A stretch of DNA of 64,000 bases from JAWKWH01 sp041397625 (GTDB taxonomy: Bacteria > Pseudomonadota > Alphaproteobacteria > Rhizobiales > Rhizobiaceae), in NCBI GenBank assembly GCA_041397625.1, contig JAWKWH010000002.1:372001-436000 (forward strand), written 5' to 3'. Below are positions 17,170 through 25,409 of the stretch, piece by piece. Each line of letters starts with the position of its first letter. Position 1 is the first letter of the stretch. Both the position numbers and the translations under genes were made by a program. Below the pieces are notes generated by a model. The model was not told where the DNA came from. It made no database searches and saw only the letters and a list, made by a program, of their open reading frames with translations.

Positions 17170-17946
17170 TCAATGCCGGACATGGCGGCGACGGCGATCG
17201 AACAGGCCGATACCGAAAAACCCGGCGACAAAGCCGCCGACATGCGCCTCCCAGGCAATCGCCCTCGCCTCGCCCGGAACGAGATAACCGAGACCGGCAA
17301 TCAGATTGACCACAAACCAGACGGCAAGGAAGACCACGACCGTGCGCCGGCCGAGCACCACAGGCAGCGGCAGGAGCGGGCCGGCAAAGGCCCGGCGGTT
17401 GCCGGAACGGTCGACGCTGAAACCGAATCGGGCCGCAGCCGCCATCATTCCCGATACCGCACCCGACGCGCCGATCACCAGGGCGGCGTCGTCCATGTGC
17501 AGGAAATAATGCAGCAATACCGCCGCAATCGAGGTGAAAATCCAGAAGGCGACGAAGCGCACCGCACCGATCCGGTTGGCGAGCGGCGAACCGAAAGCGG
17601 CAAGCCAGATCATGTTGATGGCTAGGTGCAGAATGTCGCCGTGCAGCAACGAATAGGTGACCGGCGAGGTAAAGGCGTAGAGGTCGATGTCGTAGGTGCC
17701 GGAATAGCGCAGCGGTATGAAGGCAGCGCGCACCAGCAATTCGATATCCTGTCGAGGCGTCAGTACGTAGACGCGCAGCGCATGCACGGCTGCGCAGAGG
17801 ACGATCAGCGCAAGCACGATGCCGGCGATGTTGAACACCGGCTCGCGACCGTCCTCGCCGGGCTCGATTTCCTGTTGTTCGCTCAATCGGATGGGTCCCG
17901 TTGCGATTGTCCGCGCCCCATAGCGGTTCGGCATCGTCATACGCAA
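17170..17946 (-). CDS. Rhomboid family intramembrane serine protease
   Basis: 258-residue integral membrane protein with six to seven helices. The catalytic dyad is visible as Ser161 in GASGAVSG and His235 in AHVGGFVAG; the conserved HxxxN of helix 2 appears as HLAINMIW. Substrates are unknown. The start is uncertain: the ATG at 17946 (and those at 17940 and 17934) lacks a Shine-Dalgarno sequence, while a TTG at 17886 has a GGGA upstream and would remove 20 polar residues. A terminator-like hairpin lies directly upstream, either ending a small RNA or controlling this gene. Confidence 0.9.
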   Translation of the reverse strand: MRMTMPNRYGARTIATGPIRLSEQQEIEPGEDGREPVFNIAGIVLALIVLCAAVHALRVYVLTPRQDIELLVRAAFIPLRYSGTYDIDLYAFTSPVTYSLLHGDILHLAINMIWLAAFGSPLANRIGAVRFVAFWIFTSIAAVLLHYFLHMDDAALVIGASGAVSGMMAAAARFGFSVDRSGNRRAFAGPLLPLPVVLGRRTVVVFLAVWFVVNLIAGLGYLVPGEARAIAWEAHVGGFVAGFFGIGLFDRRRRHVRH

Positions 17947-17954
17947 GGGCAGGC

Positions 17955-17990
17955 AAAAGAAAGGCCGCTCAGGAAAATCCTGAACGGCCT
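17955..17990 (-). terminator. Terminator of the candidate small RNA
   Basis: On the minus strand AGGCCGTTCAGGA pairs with TCCTGAGCGGCCT (12 Watson-Crick pairs and one G-U) around a three-base loop, followed by TTTCTTTT. No minus-strand protein gene ends here, which is why a small RNA or an attenuator is suspected. Confidence 0.8.
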
Positions 17991-18066
17991 GGTCGAGCCC
18001 CTTCGTCGATCCAAATTTGATCCGGAGGTCCGGATTGTGCTGCGGAGCAGGCGCTCCAAGAAGTCG
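17955..18066 (-). ncRNA. Candidate small RNA with intrinsic terminator, about 110 nt
   Basis: A 310-base gap contains what looks like a complete small-RNA gene on the minus strand. A sigma70-like promoter (TTGCCC, 16 bases, TATTGT) is followed by a GGAGC/GCTCC hairpin, an ATCCGGA-CC-TCCGGAT hairpin with a CCTCC anti-Shine-Dalgarno-like core, an ATCAAATTTGGAT segment, and then a 13-pair terminator stem with TTTCTTTT. One terminator pair is G-U in this orientation but C-A in the other, favouring the minus strand. I do not recognise a family. It could instead be a leader with a terminator controlling the rhomboid gene, whose start lies nine bases on. Confidence 0.6.
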
Positions 18067-18071
18067 CCCTC

Positions 18072-18099
18072 ACAATAGCAAATCGAATTGCGCGGGCAA
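18072..18099 (-). promoter_or_regulatory. Sigma70-like promoter for the candidate small RNA
   Basis: Minus strand: -35 TTGCCC (18099-18094), 16-base spacer, -10 TATTGT (18077-18072). Start of transcription is expected near 18066. Pattern match only; spacing is within the normal range. Confidence 0.5.
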
Positions 18100-18256
18100 T
18101 CGAAACCATTCGTTAACCTTAACGTTCCCGGGCGGTGAACAAGCCGGTCTTGTGACTGGCATGCATCCTGCAATCCGATCCAAGACATGGTTGGCGTCTG
18201 CGGGTCTGTTTTGAAACGACACGCAGGCCGCCCGCCCCAACGGGAAAGCGGGACGG

Positions 18257-18895
18257 ATGAGACACAAAGGAACGATCGAACTGTTTCAATACTGGAACCG
18301 GCTGCGCGACGGCAGGCCGGCGCCGGAACGCACCGAGATCGAACCGGCGGACATAAAGCGGTTGCTCGCCGATACGTTCATACTGGAAAAGGATGCACGT
18401 GGCGCGCCGGTCTTCCGCCTCGCCGGTACGGGCATCTGCGCCATTTTCGCCCGTGAACTCAAGGGTTTCGCGTTCGCTTCGCTGTGGTGGGAGCGAGACA
18501 GCGCCATGGCGGTCAAGCTCGCCGAGGACGTGTTCGGCAACAAGTCCGTCATGGTGATCACCTTTGACGGCCACAGCAGCGGTGGCCGGCAACTGGATTT
18601 CGAGATGATCCTGTTGCCGCTTGCCGGCGGTCACTCCAACCAGCGCGCGCTCGGCGCCATCTCGATCGAGAAGAAGCCCTTCTGGCTCGGCGTCGACGGC
18701 ATTAGGAATTGTCGCGTCACCTCGGTCCGCGTCGTCGATCCGGATCGCGAGCCGCTGTTCCTGAAGAACCGGCCGGCGGTGCCGGTGCCGCCGATGTCGG
18801 CGATCGACCGCCTGCCCGCCGGCCTGGCGCAATCCGGGGTATCGCGGCGACGCGTGCACCACCTGGTCGTCTTGGACGGCGGCAAGGAGGATTGA
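18257..18895 (+). CDS. PAS domain protein (PAS_5 family)
   Basis: 212 residues, nearly all a single PAS_5-type domain (about 5-150) of the group common in alphaproteobacteria, which includes Caulobacter MopJ, a cell-cycle and motility factor. Typical blocks are the N-terminal LFQYWNRLRDGRPAPERTEIEP, RLAGTGICAIFARELKGF and the FEMILLPLAGG segment. There is no output domain, so it should work by partner binding. The next two genes encode a tandem PilZ protein and a LapG-like peptidase, suggesting a link to c-di-GMP or surface behaviour by context only. Confidence 0.88.
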   Translation: MRHKGTIELFQYWNRLRDGRPAPERTEIEPADIKRLLADTFILEKDARGAPVFRLAGTGICAIFARELKGFAFASLWWERDSAMAVKLAEDVFGNKSVMVITFDGHSSGGRQLDFEMILLPLAGGHSNQRALGAISIEKKPFWLGVDGIRNCRVTSVRVVDPDREPLFLKNRPAVPVPPMSAIDRLPAGLAQSGVSRRRVHHLVVLDGGKED

Positions 18896-18987
18896 TCGGA
18901 TTCGACGGTCTCCACTTACCGCTTGTTAACCGGATTGAGCCTAGGTTTGGCGGGGTATAGCCGCGGGCTGACAAAAAGATCGGTAGC

Positions 18988-19608
18988 ATGGCGACATTGG
19001 GTTCCATCTCGAACAGCAATCGCGAGGAAAAGCGCAGCTTCCAGCGCGTGAAGATCAAGGTCTATGGCCGCTTCATGTTGGAAGACCGCACGGAACATCC
19101 GTGCCAGGTGACCGACATGTCGCCGGGCAATGTAGCACTGCGCACGAGCCGCGTCGGCGAACCCGGCGAGAAGGTCATCGCCTATATCGACCACATCGGG
19201 CGGATCGAGGGCGTGCTGACCCGTACCCTCGAAGACGGTTTCGCCATGACCGTCATCGCCTCGGACCGCAAGAAGGACAAGCTTGCCGCGCAGCTGACCT
19301 GGCTCGCCAACAAGCACGAGCTCGACCTTCCCGAAGACCGCCGCCACGAGCGTGTCGCCCCGCGCAATCCGATCTCCGTGCTGCAAATGGATGACGGTCG
19401 GCAGTATCAGTGCCGCATCATCGATCTGTCGCTGTCCGGCGCGGCCATCGAAATCGGCATCCGCCCGTCGCTTGGAAGCCAGGTGATCCTCGGAACGATG
19501 CGCGGCCAGGTCGTGCGCCACTTCGAAGAAGGCATCGCCATCGAGTTCGCGGTCGTCCAGGCGGCAGAATCGATCGAGCGCGAATTCAGCGGACAGGCCG
19601 TCGCCTGA
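18988..19608 (+). CDS. Tandem PilZ domain protein (c-di-GMP receptor)
   Basis: 206 residues made of two PilZ domains. The first (about 15-105) has RSFQR and DMSPGN, a slightly degenerate version of the RxxxR and D/NxSxxG c-di-GMP motifs. The second (about 117-200) has RRHERV and DLSLSGA, a canonical match. Cytosolic; there is no other domain, so it probably relays c-di-GMP by protein contact. It follows the PAS protein by 92 bases on the same strand. Confidence 0.9.
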   Translation: MATLGSISNSNREEKRSFQRVKIKVYGRFMLEDRTEHPCQVTDMSPGNVALRTSRVGEPGEKVIAYIDHIGRIEGVLTRTLEDGFAMTVIASDRKKDKLAAQLTWLANKHELDLPEDRRHERVAPRNPISVLQMDDGRQYQCRIIDLSLSGAAIEIGIRPSLGSQVILGTMRGQVVRHFEEGIAIEFAVVQAAESIEREFSGQAVA

Positions 19609-19951
19609 TCCGCACGCCGGATAACCCGCAAAACATCCGCTTTTCCCTTCGCTCTATCACGCGTGCTTTCGCCACTGAGCGTTGACGCGTCCTGGCGCGC
19701 ACCGGTCGTCCGGCTGCGACTGGGGCGGCACGGTGCGCTGCTGCATCCCTTCAAAGGCGAGCCTGTGTATCGAGCCGGCTGTTCCGCCCGCCGATGCATG
19801 CAATTTTAGCAAAATTCGAGAAAGTTTTTATTCTTATTTTATTCTAATAATCAAAATATTGCTCTTGTTTTTTATTTAATCTATACTTCGACTTTTTGCG
19901 CGGCTTCAATCTCCCTGTGTCATTGTCCCTCCCGATTGGGGAGTGCAGGCA
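19609..19951. other. 343-base gap with a strongly AT-rich island
   Basis: No convincing gene. Bases 19800-19890 are extremely AT-rich in an otherwise GC-rich chromosome and hold a good sigma70 promoter (listed separately). A 65-codon frame at 19682-19879 crosses the island but has no ribosome binding site or domain and I regard it as chance. The island may serve as an UP element or a site for a nucleoid protein of the MucR or H-NS kind. Confidence 0.6.
19859..19887 (+). promoter_or_regulatory. Sigma70-like promoter of the LapG-like peptidase gene
   Basis: TTGCTC, 17-base spacer, TATACT, inside a run of T/A-rich sequence that could act as an UP element. The predicted start near 19894 gives a leader of about 58 bases to the ATG at 19952. 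It is one of the best promoter matches in the window. Confidence 0.62.
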
Positions 19952-20563
19952 ATGTCACGAACGACAAAAAGGATACTGTCGACAACCGCATGCGCGGCAG
20001 CGATCGTGCTGTGGTCGGTCGGCTCGAGCGCCGCGGCAAACGCGATGCGCACCGGCGGCGTCACCAGCCAGCCGATCGGCCATCACGAGTTCTGCAAGCG
20101 CCTGCCGGACGAGTGCCGGCAAAAGACCTCGAGCGACACGCCGGTCGAACTGACCCGCAAGCTGTGGGCGCGGATGATCGAGATCAACAACGCCTACAAT
20201 ACCGCCGTCGCGCCGATGACGGATCAGGAGATGTGGGGTCGGCCGGAATACTGGTCCTATCCGGGCAGCCGGGGTGACTGCGAGGATTACGTCCTGGCCA
20301 AGCGCCGCGCCCTGATGCAGGAAGGCGTTCCCGCCGGCAGCCTGCTGATCACGGTGGTGCGTCAGCCCAATGGCGACGGCCATGCGGTGCTGACGGTGCG
20401 CACCGATCTCGGCGATTTCATTCTCGACAATCTCGAGCCCCGAATTCTCGCCTGGGAAGACACCGTCTATCGCTATCTCAAGCGCCAGTCGAACCGCTAT
20501 TCGGGCACCTGGGTGCGTATCAAGGACGGCCGCGACGTCGTCGTCGGCAGCGTCAACAACTGA
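19952..20563 (+). CDS. Transglutaminase-like cysteine peptidase (BTLCP, LapG-like)
   Basis: 203-residue exported protein of the bacterial transglutaminase-like cysteine peptidase family (DUF920). The ATG at 19952 has GGGGAG eight bases upstream; a GTG at 19943 is less likely. A signal peptide covers about residues 8-31. The catalytic triad is visible as Cys110 (GDCEDYV), His144 (DGHAVL) and Asp159 (ILDNL); Asp and Glu flanking the Cys match the calcium ligands of LapG. LapG proteases release surface adhesins under c-di-GMP control. Whether this copy acts on an adhesin is unknown; the PilZ gene upstream is suggestive. A strong terminator follows. Confidence 0.92.
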   Translation: MSRTTKRILSTTACAAAIVLWSVGSSAAANAMRTGGVTSQPIGHHEFCKRLPDECRQKTSSDTPVELTRKLWARMIEINNAYNTAVAPMTDQEMWGRPEYWSYPGSRGDCEDYVLAKRRALMQEGVPAGSLLITVVRQPNGDGHAVLTVRTDLGDFILDNLEPRILAWEDTVYRYLKRQSNRYSGTWVRIKDGRDVVVGSVNN

Positions 20564-20617
20564 TCAAGAGAAAGCCGGTCGAGTCCCCACCCTCCCCGTC
20601 CCCATCGACCGGACTTA

Positions 20618-20656
20618 GGAGCCGGCCCGCGTCCCCGGGCCGGCTCCGCCTTTTTT
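20618..20656 (+). terminator. Intrinsic terminator of the LapG-like gene
   Basis: GGAGCCGGCCCG and CGGGCCGGCTCC form a perfect 12-base-pair stem with a six-base loop, followed by GCC and six T. It lies 55 bases after the stop codon. Confidence 0.92.
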
Positions 20657-20678
20657 AAGGAGGTCTTTCGGCTGCCGG

Positions 20679-21209
20679 TCAGTCGATGCGTTTCAGTTCC
20701 GTCATGAAGCGCCTGGCGTTCTCGACATAGTGGCCAGCCGACCAGCGCAGCATCTCCACCGCCTTTTCGTCCAGCGTGCGGACCGCCCTGGCGGGCGAAC
20801 CAACGATCAGGGAGTTGTCGGGAAACTCCTTGCCTTCGGTCACCAATGCCGCGGCGCCAACCAGCGAGTTGTTGCCGATCTTCGCGCCGTTCAGAACGAC
20901 CGCACCCATGCCGATCAGGCTGTTGTCACCAATCGTGCAGCCATGCAGCAGGGCACGGTGGCCGACGGTGCAGCCTTTGCCCACGGTCAGCGGAAAACCC
21001 ATGTCGGTGTGCATCACCGTGTGTTCCTGCACGTTGGTGCCCTCGCCGATGGCGATCGGTTCGTTGTCGCCGCGAAGCACGGCGCCAAACCAGATGCCGG
21101 CATCACGGCCAAGGCGGATGTCGCCGATCAGCACCGCGTCCGGCGCAATCCAGTTGGTGCCTGGCGCGTCAAATGCGGGCGCCGTGCCCGCGAGTTGGTA
21201 GATCGACAT
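20679..21209 (-). CDS. Gamma carbonic anhydrase family protein
   Basis: 176-residue left-handed beta-helix protein with hexapeptide repeats. The putative metal ligands are His in EHTVMHTD and the HRALLHGC block (three histidines), as in gamma-class carbonic anhydrases, and WFGAVLRGD is the family signature. Many members bind zinc or iron but have no measured activity; some belong to complex I in mitochondria. The ATG at 21209 has GAGG upstream. It is followed on its strand by no other gene and preceded by a small membrane protein. Confidence 0.9.
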   Translation of the reverse strand: MSIYQLAGTAPAFDAPGTNWIAPDAVLIGDIRLGRDAGIWFGAVLRGDNEPIAIGEGTNVQEHTVMHTDMGFPLTVGKGCTVGHRALLHGCTIGDNSLIGMGAVVLNGAKIGNNSLVGAAALVTEGKEFPDNSLIVGSPARAVRTLDEKAVEMLRWSAGHYVENARRFMTELKRID

Positions 21210-21241
21210 CGAAATCCTCGCTCAAGGTCGGTTTGCGGCGG

Positions 21242-21568
21242 CTAGGTTACGAGGATGCCGGCATGCCAGGCAAGCTCGGCGACCAAAATTCCGAGCGCCA
21301 GCGCCCACAGGCAGGCGACCACGATGCCCGCAAGCGTCATCAGCACGCCCGAGCGGCCAGCGCGGCGGGCCTGCGCCAGATCGTTGAACAACATCATCGG
21401 CCCGGCCAACGCGGTGATCAGCAACGATACGGCAAGCCGTCGCGGCCGCACGAAAGGCGGGTGAAATCCGGCCCGGACGTCGAGCACCGAACTCAGCGCC
21501 GAGGCCGCGACCCCGGAGGTCGCCATTCCCATGGCGAAAGCGAATGCCAGCAGCTGCCAAAGTTCCAC
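21242..21568 (-). CDS. Small conserved membrane protein of unknown function
   Basis: 108 residues with three to four predicted helices (about 4-30, 45-65, 75-100). It has no catalytic motif. Similar small proteins (possibly DUF6949) occur in Rhizobiales, but the family name is from memory and not certain. It lies 32 bases upstream of the gamma carbonic anhydrase on the same strand and so is probably co-transcribed with it. It is divergent from the next gene. Confidence 0.7.
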   Translation of the reverse strand: MELWQLLAFAFAMGMATSGVAASALSSVLDVRAGFHPPFVRPRRLAVSLLITALAGPMMLFNDLAQARRAGRSGVLMTLAGIVVACLWALALGILVAELAWHAGILVT

Positions 21569-21678
21569 GATTTTACCGTCCCTTTACCATGTCGAGCGAT
21601 CTTGCCCGCACAGGCGACGCAAAATGCGTGCCGCAAGGCTGTGCCCGAACGGGACAGCGGCAGAGAACGATTGACGCG

Positions 21679-22416
21679 ATGAAACCACAGCAGGCGACCG
21701 CGGAGCAGACCGTCGAGGCCATCGATTCGGCCTTCATGCTCAAGATCTTCTATTGTTTTCTGCTGCTCGCCGGGTTCTCCGTGCTGATCAATTTCGGCGG
21801 CAAGATGCTGGGCCGCTCGATCGTGATGGCGGGCCATACCGACGACCGCTCGCTCGTCGAGGTGGTCATCGGCAATAACGTGCTGAGCTTGCCGGTCAAC
21901 GAAATCCGCTTCGAGCAGGAAAGGCGCAGCGGCGTCGCCACGCGGCTCGACACCTATCTGCGCTGGCCCTCGCTCGACGGCTACAGCAACGAGACGCGCG
22001 ACGACTTCAACCATGTCGACGGTTCGCGCAACATCATCTTCGTGTCGTTTCGCGAACAGATGATGTCACGCGACATGTCAGGTCGCATGGCGCCGATCTA
22101 CGATGCGCTGATCGTCAAGCCCGGCGTTCCGGGCCCCAAAGGCGTCATGCTTTACGGCTTCAAGGAAAAATCGGGCTACATGAACGAGGTTCTGGCCGTC
22201 GCCGAGCGCCGGGGCGCCAGCCCCTTCGTCGCGCGCTGCCTGACCGGAGAAGCGGGCAGGACGTCGCTCGCCGCCTGCGAACGGGACATCCACATCGGTG
22301 ACGGCCTGTCGATGACCTACCGATTTTCCGACAGCCTTCTGGCCGACTGGCGCGCGCTCGACGCCAGCATGGCCGCCTATGCGAGCAAGAGGCTGAAAAC
22401 GATCCGCCAGCCTTAG
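21679..22416 (+). CDS. Membrane-anchored protein of unknown function
   Basis: 245 residues from the ATG at 21679; the frame is open upstream but has no better start. A single transmembrane helix spans about residues 20-38, followed by a short linker and a periplasmic domain of about 190 residues. I recognise no family. Two cysteines near the C terminus (RCLTGEAGRTSLAACER) could form a disulfide. The context gives no clue: it lies between a gamma carbonic anhydrase and DUF3126/cysE. It may be a conserved Rhizobiales hypothetical. Confidence 0.72.
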   Translation: MKPQQATAEQTVEAIDSAFMLKIFYCFLLLAGFSVLINFGGKMLGRSIVMAGHTDDRSLVEVVIGNNVLSLPVNEIRFEQERRSGVATRLDTYLRWPSLDGYSNETRDDFNHVDGSRNIIFVSFREQMMSRDMSGRMAPIYDALIVKPGVPGPKGVMLYGFKEKSGYMNEVLAVAERRGASPFVARCLTGEAGRTSLAACERDIHIGDGLSMTYRFSDSLLADWRALDASMAAYASKRLKTIRQP

Positions 22417-22447
22417 GCCGTTTCGACGTCCGGATTTCGGGCGCGGT

Positions 22448-22657
22448 TTACTCGAGGTCGATGTCGAGAATGGCCATCGAGAAATTATAGGACAGGTCGC
22501 CGTCGTCATCGTCGCGAAAGATGACGCCGAGAAACTCCTCGCCGAGATAGACTTCGCAGGAATCGTCCTTCTGCGGCCGAGCCTTGACCTGAAGATTCGG
22601 ATTCTGGAACGTCCGCTTGAAATAGGCGTCGAGTTTTCTCAGTTCCTCGGGCTTCAC
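22448..22657 (-). CDS. DUF3126 family protein
   Basis: 69 residues, acidic, cytosolic. It matches the small DUF3126 family, which is confined to alphaproteobacteria and usually lies downstream of cysE, as here (123 bases after it on the same strand). Visible marks are the N-terminal EELRKLDAYFKRTF and EVYLGEEFLGVIFRDDDDGDLS. Function is unknown; the constant pairing with cysE hints at cysteine metabolism, but that is an inference. Confidence 0.88.
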   Translation of the reverse strand: MKPEELRKLDAYFKRTFQNPNLQVKARPQKDDSCEVYLGEEFLGVIFRDDDDGDLSYNFSMAILDIDLE

Positions 22658-22780
22658 CGCAGTCTCCCTTGCATAATCGACGGCCGCCGCATTGCCGCGT
22701 CCCGCATGAGCGGGCTTCTGGCACGGGCGAGCAGAGCCTGTAAACCCTTGATATCGGGATAGGGGAAATGGGCGGTCGGA

Positions 22781-23602
22781 CTATTCGTCGACCCGCAGGA
22801 GCTGGTCCATCTGGCGCGACGGTTCTTCGCAGCCCGCCTCGCCGACAATGCGGGCCGGTACCCCGGCGACCGTCTTCTTGGCCGGCACTTCCGATAGCAC
22901 CACCGAACCGGAGGCCACCTTGCTGCAGCATCCCACGACGATGTTACCGAGAATCTTGGCGCCGGCGCCGATCAGCACGCCGCGATGGATCTTCGGATGG
23001 CGGTCGCCGCCAGCCTTGCCGGTACCGCCAAGGGTGACGCCGTGGAGGATCGAGACATTGTCGTCGATGGCCGCCGTCTCGCCGATGACGATGCCGGTGG
23101 CGTGGTCGAAGAAGATGCCGCGGCCCATTTTCGACGCCGGATGGATGTCGGTCTGGAACACGCTGGAGGAGCGGCTCTGCAGATATAGGGCGAAATCACG
23201 CCGCCCCTGGTTCCACAGCCAGTGGGCCAGCCGATGGGTCTGGATTGCGTGAAAACCCTTGAAATAGAGCAATGGCATGAAGAACCGGTCGCAGGCCGGG
23301 TCACGGTCGTAATAGGCCTGGATGTCGACCCGGACGGTCTCGCTCCACTTCGAATCCTGCCTGGCCATGGACTCGAAGGTGTGGCGAATGACGTCCGCGG
23401 GCACGTCTTCATGCGACAGGCGCTCGGATATGCGGTGGATCACCGCATCTTCGAGGGAACCCTGGTTGAGAATCGTCGTGGCCAGGAAGGTTGTCAGCAG
23501 CGGGTCGTTGGCCACGGCCTCCTCGGCCTCGGCGCGGATCGAGGACCAGATCGGATCGACCGGCTGCAAGCCCGTCGATTTCTTGGTGCTGGAAAAGCTC
23601 AT
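22781..23602 (-). CDS. cysE: Serine O-acetyltransferase
   Basis: Acetylates L-serine with acetyl-CoA to O-acetylserine, the committed step of cysteine synthesis. It has 273 residues from the ATG at 23602, which has GGGGAGAC upstream; a frame extension to 23659 is rejected. An N-terminal helical domain (SATase_N, about 18-120) precedes the left-handed beta-helix with hexapeptides. Active-site marks are DIHPASKMGRGIFFDHATG and GVTLGGTGKAGGDRHPKI. The C-terminal tail, where cysteine feedback occurs in E. coli, is present. It is divergent from the enoyl-CoA hydratase gene. Confidence 0.95.
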   Translation of the reverse strand: MSFSSTKKSTGLQPVDPIWSSIRAEAEEAVANDPLLTTFLATTILNQGSLEDAVIHRISERLSHEDVPADVIRHTFESMARQDSKWSETVRVDIQAYYDRDPACDRFFMPLLYFKGFHAIQTHRLAHWLWNQGRRDFALYLQSRSSSVFQTDIHPASKMGRGIFFDHATGIVIGETAAIDDNVSILHGVTLGGTGKAGGDRHPKIHRGVLIGAGAKILGNIVVGCCSKVASGSVVLSEVPAKKTVAGVPARIVGEAGCEEPSRQMDQLLRVDE

Positions 23603-23719
23603 CAATGTCTCCCCGGGCCCGACGCCACTCCATAACCCGCTTGTCAACGCCTGGACCATACGCCAGAACGCCGGTCAGTTGAACCGAATTCGGCTTAATC
23701 CGGAATCAAATGGTTTTGA

Positions 23720-24523
23720 ATGGTGAATCTTCAAGACGTCAGACCCGAACCAGCTATCCGCGTCGTCCGAGAGGGCCATGTCGCGACGGTCGTGCTCGAC
23801 CGGCCGGACAAGAAGAACGCCGTCACACACGGCATGTGGCGACACCTGGCCGGGCTTTTCGACGGTTTCGGCGGGGATGACGACCTCCGCGCTGTGATCG
23901 TCCGTGGCGCGGGTACGGATTTCTGCGCCGGCGCGGATATCGCCGAATTCGAGGCCGTGCGCCGCGATGCGGCAACCGCGCGCGACTACGAAGCCGCCAA
24001 TGATGCGGCATTTGCCGCGATCCGCAACTGTCCGGTGCCGGTGATCGCGGCGATCGCCGGCGTCTGCTACGGCGGCGGGTTCGGCATCGCCGCCGCCGCC
24101 GATATCAGGATCGCCACGCCGGGCGCCTCGTTCTCGGTGCCGGCGGCAAGGCTGGGGCTCGCCTATCCGGTGGCCGCCATGGCCGACATCGTCAATGCCG
24201 TCGGCGTACAGACGGCGAAATATCTGACCTTCTCGGCCGGGCGGATCGATGTTTCGGACGCGCTGCGAACCGGATTTATCCACGAAATCGTCAACGACGA
24301 CGCGTTGGAGGGCCGGGCCGGCGCGCTTGCGGCGACCATCGCGGCAAACGCACCTTTGTCGGTCAGGGCGTCGAAAGCGTCGATCCGCGCCGCGGTCACC
24401 GGCGCAAGGACCGACATCGACCGCGCCGAACGGCTTGGAAAGGCGACGTTCGAAAGCGGCGACTACGCCGAAGGGCGGGCGGCGTTCGCCGAGCGGCGCA
24501 AGCCGAGTTTCAACGGAAGATGA
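23720..24523 (+). CDS. Enoyl-CoA hydratase/isomerase family protein
   Basis: 267-residue crotonase-fold protein. The oxyanion-hole segments are GTDFCAGADIAEF and GVCYGGGFGIAAAADI. The usual catalytic Glu of the first helix position is replaced in the CYGGG region by Gly residues, and the second Glu position is not obvious (PAARLGLAYP), so true hydratase activity is doubtful. It may act as an isomerase, decarboxylase or another crotonase-type enzyme on a CoA ester. It stands alone, with no other beta-oxidation genes beside it. Confidence 0.85.
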   Translation: MVNLQDVRPEPAIRVVREGHVATVVLDRPDKKNAVTHGMWRHLAGLFDGFGGDDDLRAVIVRGAGTDFCAGADIAEFEAVRRDAATARDYEAANDAAFAAIRNCPVPVIAAIAGVCYGGGFGIAAAADIRIATPGASFSVPAARLGLAYPVAAMADIVNAVGVQTAKYLTFSAGRIDVSDALRTGFIHEIVNDDALEGRAGALAATIAANAPLSVRASKASIRAAVTGARTDIDRAERLGKATFESGDYAEGRAAFAERRKPSFNGR

Positions 24524-24539
24524 CCGGAGCCGGCCGCGC

Positions 24540-25409
24540 TCAGGCGGCTTCCTCGCCGGCTAAAAAATCGAGCACCGCATCGGCGAACATGTCGTTGCGG
24601 TCGCCAGCCACCATATGCCCTGCCCCGCCGACATCGACCATGCGCGCATTCGGCGCCATGTCGACGAATTCGCGCGCATATTCCTCCTGGACGATCTCCG
24701 ACTTCATGCCGCGCACCAGCAACACCGGCAGATGCAGGCCCGGCAGCCCGGCCATCACCTCACGCACATAACGGTCGCGATTGAGCCTGATGCCGCGGGT
24801 TTCGTCGACGAAGGCCGGATCCCAGTGCCAGCGGTATCGGCCGTCCTCGCCGAGCCGAAGGTTCTTGCGCAGACCCTCGAGCGAAGTCGGGCGCTTGCGA
24901 TGCGGCAGGTAACGAGCGATCGCGTCGGCGGCCTCGTCAAGCGAGCCAAAGCCCTCTTTCATGTTTGCGCGCATGAAGCCGTGCACCTTGGCCACGCCGC
25001 CCTCGTTCATGCGCGGCGTGATGTCGACCATCACCAGCGAGTCGAACAGCGGGCCGTGGAACAGTTCGGCGCCCAGCGCCGCCATGCCTCCGAGCGAGGC
25101 GCCGACGGCCGACGGCGCGGTGTGGTAGCGCTCCGCGATCGCTCGGGCGAGTTGAGCTGCATCCTCGGCGTAGTGCGCAAACGAATAATCGCCGCTGCGG
25201 ACCCATTCGCTGTCGCCGTGACCGCGCTGGTCGACCGTGATTGCACGCAGACCCGCCGCGCGCACCCGCATCGCCGTCTTGTCCCAGGCATGGCGGGTCT
25301 GGCCGCCGCCGTGCAGGAACAGCACCGGATGGCCACCGCCATCCCAAAGGTCGGCGGCAAGCCGGTGGCCGCCGCTGCCGGCAAATTCGATCTGTGTCGG
25401 TCCGCTCAC
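24540..25409 (-). CDS. Alpha/beta hydrolase (first of a tandem pair)
   Basis: 289 residues. Nucleophile elbow GASLGG (Ser), oxyanion HGGGQ, acid in the strand after LPVLLVRG, and base His in GAGHMV are all in order, as in the epoxide hydrolase/dehalogenase-like branch. No signal peptide. The substrate is unknown. Its start overlaps the stop of the upstream hydrolase by four bases, so the two are translationally coupled. Confidence 0.9.
   Translation of the reverse strand: MSGPTQIEFAGSGGHRLAADLWDGGGHPVLFLHGGGQTRHAWDKTAMRVRAAGLRAITVDQRGHGDSEWVRSGDYSFAHYAEDAAQLARAIAERYHTAPSAVGASLGGMAALGAELFHGPLFDSLVMVDITPRMNEGGVAKVHGFMRANMKEGFGSLDEAADAIARYLPHRKRPTSLEGLRKNLRLGEDGRYRWHWDPAFVDETRGIRLNRDRYVREVMAGLPGLHLPVLLVRGMKSEIVQEEYAREFVDMAPNARMVDVGGAGHMVAGDRNDMFADAVLDFLAGEEAA

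Noticed and set aside
19682..19879. 65-codon frame crossing the AT-rich island
   Set aside because: No ribosome binding site, low complexity C terminus from the AT-rich run, overlaps the promoter.
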